This document shows, in pieces, positions 5,212 through 5,274 of a stretch of DNA of 5,274 bases (positions are counted from its first letter, which is position 1; the number at the start of each line of letters is the position of its first letter). A model generated the notes under the pieces. It had not been told where the DNA came from. It did no database searches and was given only the letters and a program-made list of their open reading frames with translations. This DNA is from Planctomycetaceae bacterium (GTDB lineage: Bacteria; Planctomycetota; Planctomycetia; Pirellulales; Pirellulaceae): the NCBI GenBank assembly GCA_003455945.1, contig DMPQ01000133.1, positions 1 to 5,274 on the forward strand, read 5' to 3'. A program made the translations under genes and the position numbers.

Positions 5212-5234
5212 GTCTGCCGTCCCTGACGGGACTT
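5212..5234 (-). repeat. REP-like palindromic box, copy 3 (inverted)
   Basis: CGTCCCTGACGGGACT at 5218-5233 is the exact reverse complement of the 16-base core of copy 1, and the match extends to 22 of 23 bases over 5212-5234. With copy 1 it forms an inverted pair spanning about 160 bases, the layout called a REPIN when two REP sequences face each other. A further 6-bp stem, GACGGC (5204-5209) with GCCGTC (5216-5221), overlaps its edge. Confidence 0.7.
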
Positions 5235-5274
5235 CGGACTTCGTGCGGAGGGGGCTTCGATACCCGGCGATGAA

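Noticed and set aside
5245..5274. Start of another gene at the right edge (GGAGGGGG at 5247-5254, ATG at 5270-5272)
   Set aside because: The purine-rich stretch is 15 bases from the ATG, too far for a Shine-Dalgarno, and only a single further base pair of coding sequence is visible.

Overview
The window reads as a stretch of chromosome from a high-GC planctomycete. That assignment rests on the G+C-rich sequence, near-absent Shine-Dalgarno motifs at three of four starts, a planctomycete-style outer-membrane beta-barrel protein with a long N-terminal leader, a proline/glutamine-rich secreted protein, and intergenic palindromes built on GTCCC-N4-GGGAC and CCCACCGAT hairpins that resemble dispersed repeats I associate with planctomycete genomes. 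It is recognition by pattern, not by database search.

Layout: (1) 1-75 holds a GTGTCTC-type degenerate repeat and an intrinsic terminator for the first gene. (2) 73-1515 (minus) encodes an exported outer-membrane beta-barrel protein. (3) 1516-1782 is a divergent control region with a good sigma70-like promoter on the minus strand and a lone TATACT box on the plus strand. (4) 1783-2931 (plus) encodes a proline-rich, probably exported protein of unknown function with two helical segments. (5) 2932-2978 is a 47-base gap between converging genes. (6) 2979-4205 (minus) encodes a fused ThrE-family threonine/serine exporter with about ten membrane segments. (7) 4206-4508 is a second divergent control region with a candidate promoter and two hairpins in the leader of the exporter gene. 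(8) 4509-4985 (plus) encodes a small lipoprotein whose mature part looks like the periplasmic domain of FliL. (9) 4986-5274 has no gene I can support; it is filled with palindromic repeats, including a tandem pair of near-perfect hairpins and three REP-like boxes, two of them in inverted orientation.

All four genes encode envelope proteins (outer-membrane barrel, exported protein, inner-membrane exporter, lipoprotein), but they do not form one operon: they are arranged as two divergent pairs and no shared pathway is evident. No defence system, CRISPR array, integrase or transposase gene is present. The most distinctive material is the repeat cluster at the right end, the short repeat overlapping the first gene's stop codon, the strong excess of the hexamer CGATCG across the window, and the FliL-like lipoprotein lying outside any flagellar context.
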